DNA of 64,000 nucleotides from the NCBI GenBank assembly GCA_902626385.1, contig CACOEZ010000002.1:62001-126000 (forward strand), written 5' to 3'. The DNA comes from an uncultured SAR86 cluster bacterium (GTDB lineage Bacteria > Pseudomonadota > Gammaproteobacteria > Magnimaribacterales > D2472). The notes beneath the pieces were generated by a model that was not told the origin of the DNA, searched no databases, and worked only from the letters and a program-made list of their open reading frames with translations. Below are positions 63,419 through 64,000 of the stretch, piece after piece. Position numbers and translations under genes: made by a program. Numbering within the stretch: the stretch's first letter is position 1; each line of letters opens with the position of its first letter.

Positions 63419-64000
63419 ATGAAAAAGATTATTCTGTTTTTTAACACTCTGCGATTTTTAAAGTGGCAGCAAATCTACTTCAGAGTAGTTCGCAAATTAA
63501 TAAAGCCAAAGATCACAGAAATATTTAATGGAGTTGATCCTAAACGCTCTGTAAATTGGAAACATATTACTCTATACGAGGATTACATAAACCACGATTT
63601 AGACGTATGTTTCCTAAATCATACTAAAAAAATTGATTTACCAACAGATTGGAACAATAAATCACTCAGCAAATTATGGGTCTACAATTTACATTATTTT
63701 GAGGATTTATTATCTTTAAATGCTAAGAAAAAAATTGAACTCCATAAAGAATTATTAGATTGTTGGATTGATCAAAATCCAGTTGGATTTGGCAATGGTT
63801 GGGAGCCTTATACTTTATCTTTGCGGATTGTTAATATCTTAAAAGCATGGCTTGGTGGTTTTGAATTAAATAAAAAACAATTTAACAGTACCTTTGCACA
63901 GGCGAGCTATTTATCAAATAACCTTGAAAAGCATTTATTAGGAAATCATTATTTTGTAAATCTAAAGGCGTTGCTATTTGCAGGTACTATTTTTGGAAAT
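63419..64000 (+). CDS. Heparinase II/III-like protein, N-terminal 194 residues (cut by window edge)
   Basis: The ATG at 63419 opens a frame that reads to the window edge. The product begins with a short basic, partly hydrophobic stretch (KKIILFFNTLRFLKWQQIYF) and contains LWVYNLHYFEDLLSL and NGWEPYTLSLRIVNILKAWL, then LEKHLLGNHYFVNLKALLFA. These segments are characteristic of the alpha-barrel of heparinase II/III- and alginate-lyase-like proteins in O-antigen loci, where they accompany the bi-domain oxidoreductase. The function may be glycan cleavage or editing; the catalytic part lies outside the window. Confidence 0.82.
   Translation, partial: MKKIILFFNTLRFLKWQQIYFRVVRKLIKPKITEIFNGVDPKRSVNWKHITLYEDYINHDLDVCFLNHTKKIDLPTDWNNKSLSKLWVYNLHYFEDLLSLNAKKKIELHKELLDCWIDQNPVGFGNGWEPYTLSLRIVNILKAWLGGFELNKKQFNSTFAQASYLSNNLEKHLLGNHYFVNLKALLFAGTIFGN

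Overview
The window is AT-rich (roughly one third GC), gene-dense bacterial chromosome. No stretch over 300 bases lacks a gene; the largest gaps, of about 120-180 bases, are at 3739-3919, 8682-8858, 27534-27685 and 61144-61271. The order gyrA-serC-pheA-tyrA-aroA-cmk-rpsA-ihfB-pyrF, scpA-scpB-rluB, and ubiG-gph/mupP-yciK are gammaproteobacterial signatures. Low GC, overlapping genes, many TTG starts and slimmed-down core proteins (Pgi of 456 aa, S1 with five domains) suggest a streamlined marine gammaproteobacterium of SAR86-like type. That lineage call is inference.

Layout. (1) 1-3738, minus strand: an RND efflux pump and its adaptor, a DnaT-like plus lambda-P-like primosome pair, and DAHP synthase. 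(2) 3920-6601, plus: scpA, scpB, rluB and an AlkA-like glycosylase, convergent with yciK, gph/mupP and ubiG (minus). (3) 8859-25961, plus: a split transhydrogenase (pntAA, pntAB, pntB), then a tightly packed housekeeping run from gyrA to pgsA, ending in a cytidylyltransferase-cupin fusion. (4) 26019-27533: tRNA-Cys, a short UDP-sugar dehydrogenase, tRNA-Leu and rfaH. (5) 27539 to the right edge: a surface polysaccharide (EPS/O-antigen) locus that continues past the window.

The polysaccharide locus starts with a near-consensus sigma70 promoter (27539-27567) and a leader holding an ops-like RfaH site (27620-27633). An EPS-associated MarR-type regulator and a Wzz chain-length protein follow. Next come the genes for UDP-GlcNAcA/UDP-GalNAcA and UDP-GlcNAc(3NAc)A (tviB, tviC, wbpB-, wbpD- and wbpE-like), bracketed by FAD enzymes resembling D- and L-2-hydroxyglutarate dehydrogenases. 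After these are a second epimerase/aminotransferase/acyltransferase set, an AsnB-like amidotransferase, and a translationally coupled run of unusual enzymes (phosphoesterase, ATP-grasp, epimerase, methyltransferase, deacetylase, an unrecognised protein, acyltransferase). A WbpG-HisH-HisF amidine module and a second AsnB-like protein come next, then methyltransferases, three glycosyltransferases, a Wzx flippase and a Wzy-like membrane protein. The right end has an MDR-Gfo/Idh fusion and the start of a heparinase-like protein. Arginine codons shift from AGA-dominated to CGN-rich at about 29.0 kb, which points to horizontal acquisition of the sugar genes.

The most interesting candidate systems are the possible built-in 2-hydroxyglutarate recycling module (29030-36655), the coupled 41.6-47.7 kb block with an unrecognised protein, the RfaH/ops arrangement, and the chromosomal DnaT/P-type helicase-loading pair. 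No CRISPR array, insertion sequence, integrase or rRNA was seen.
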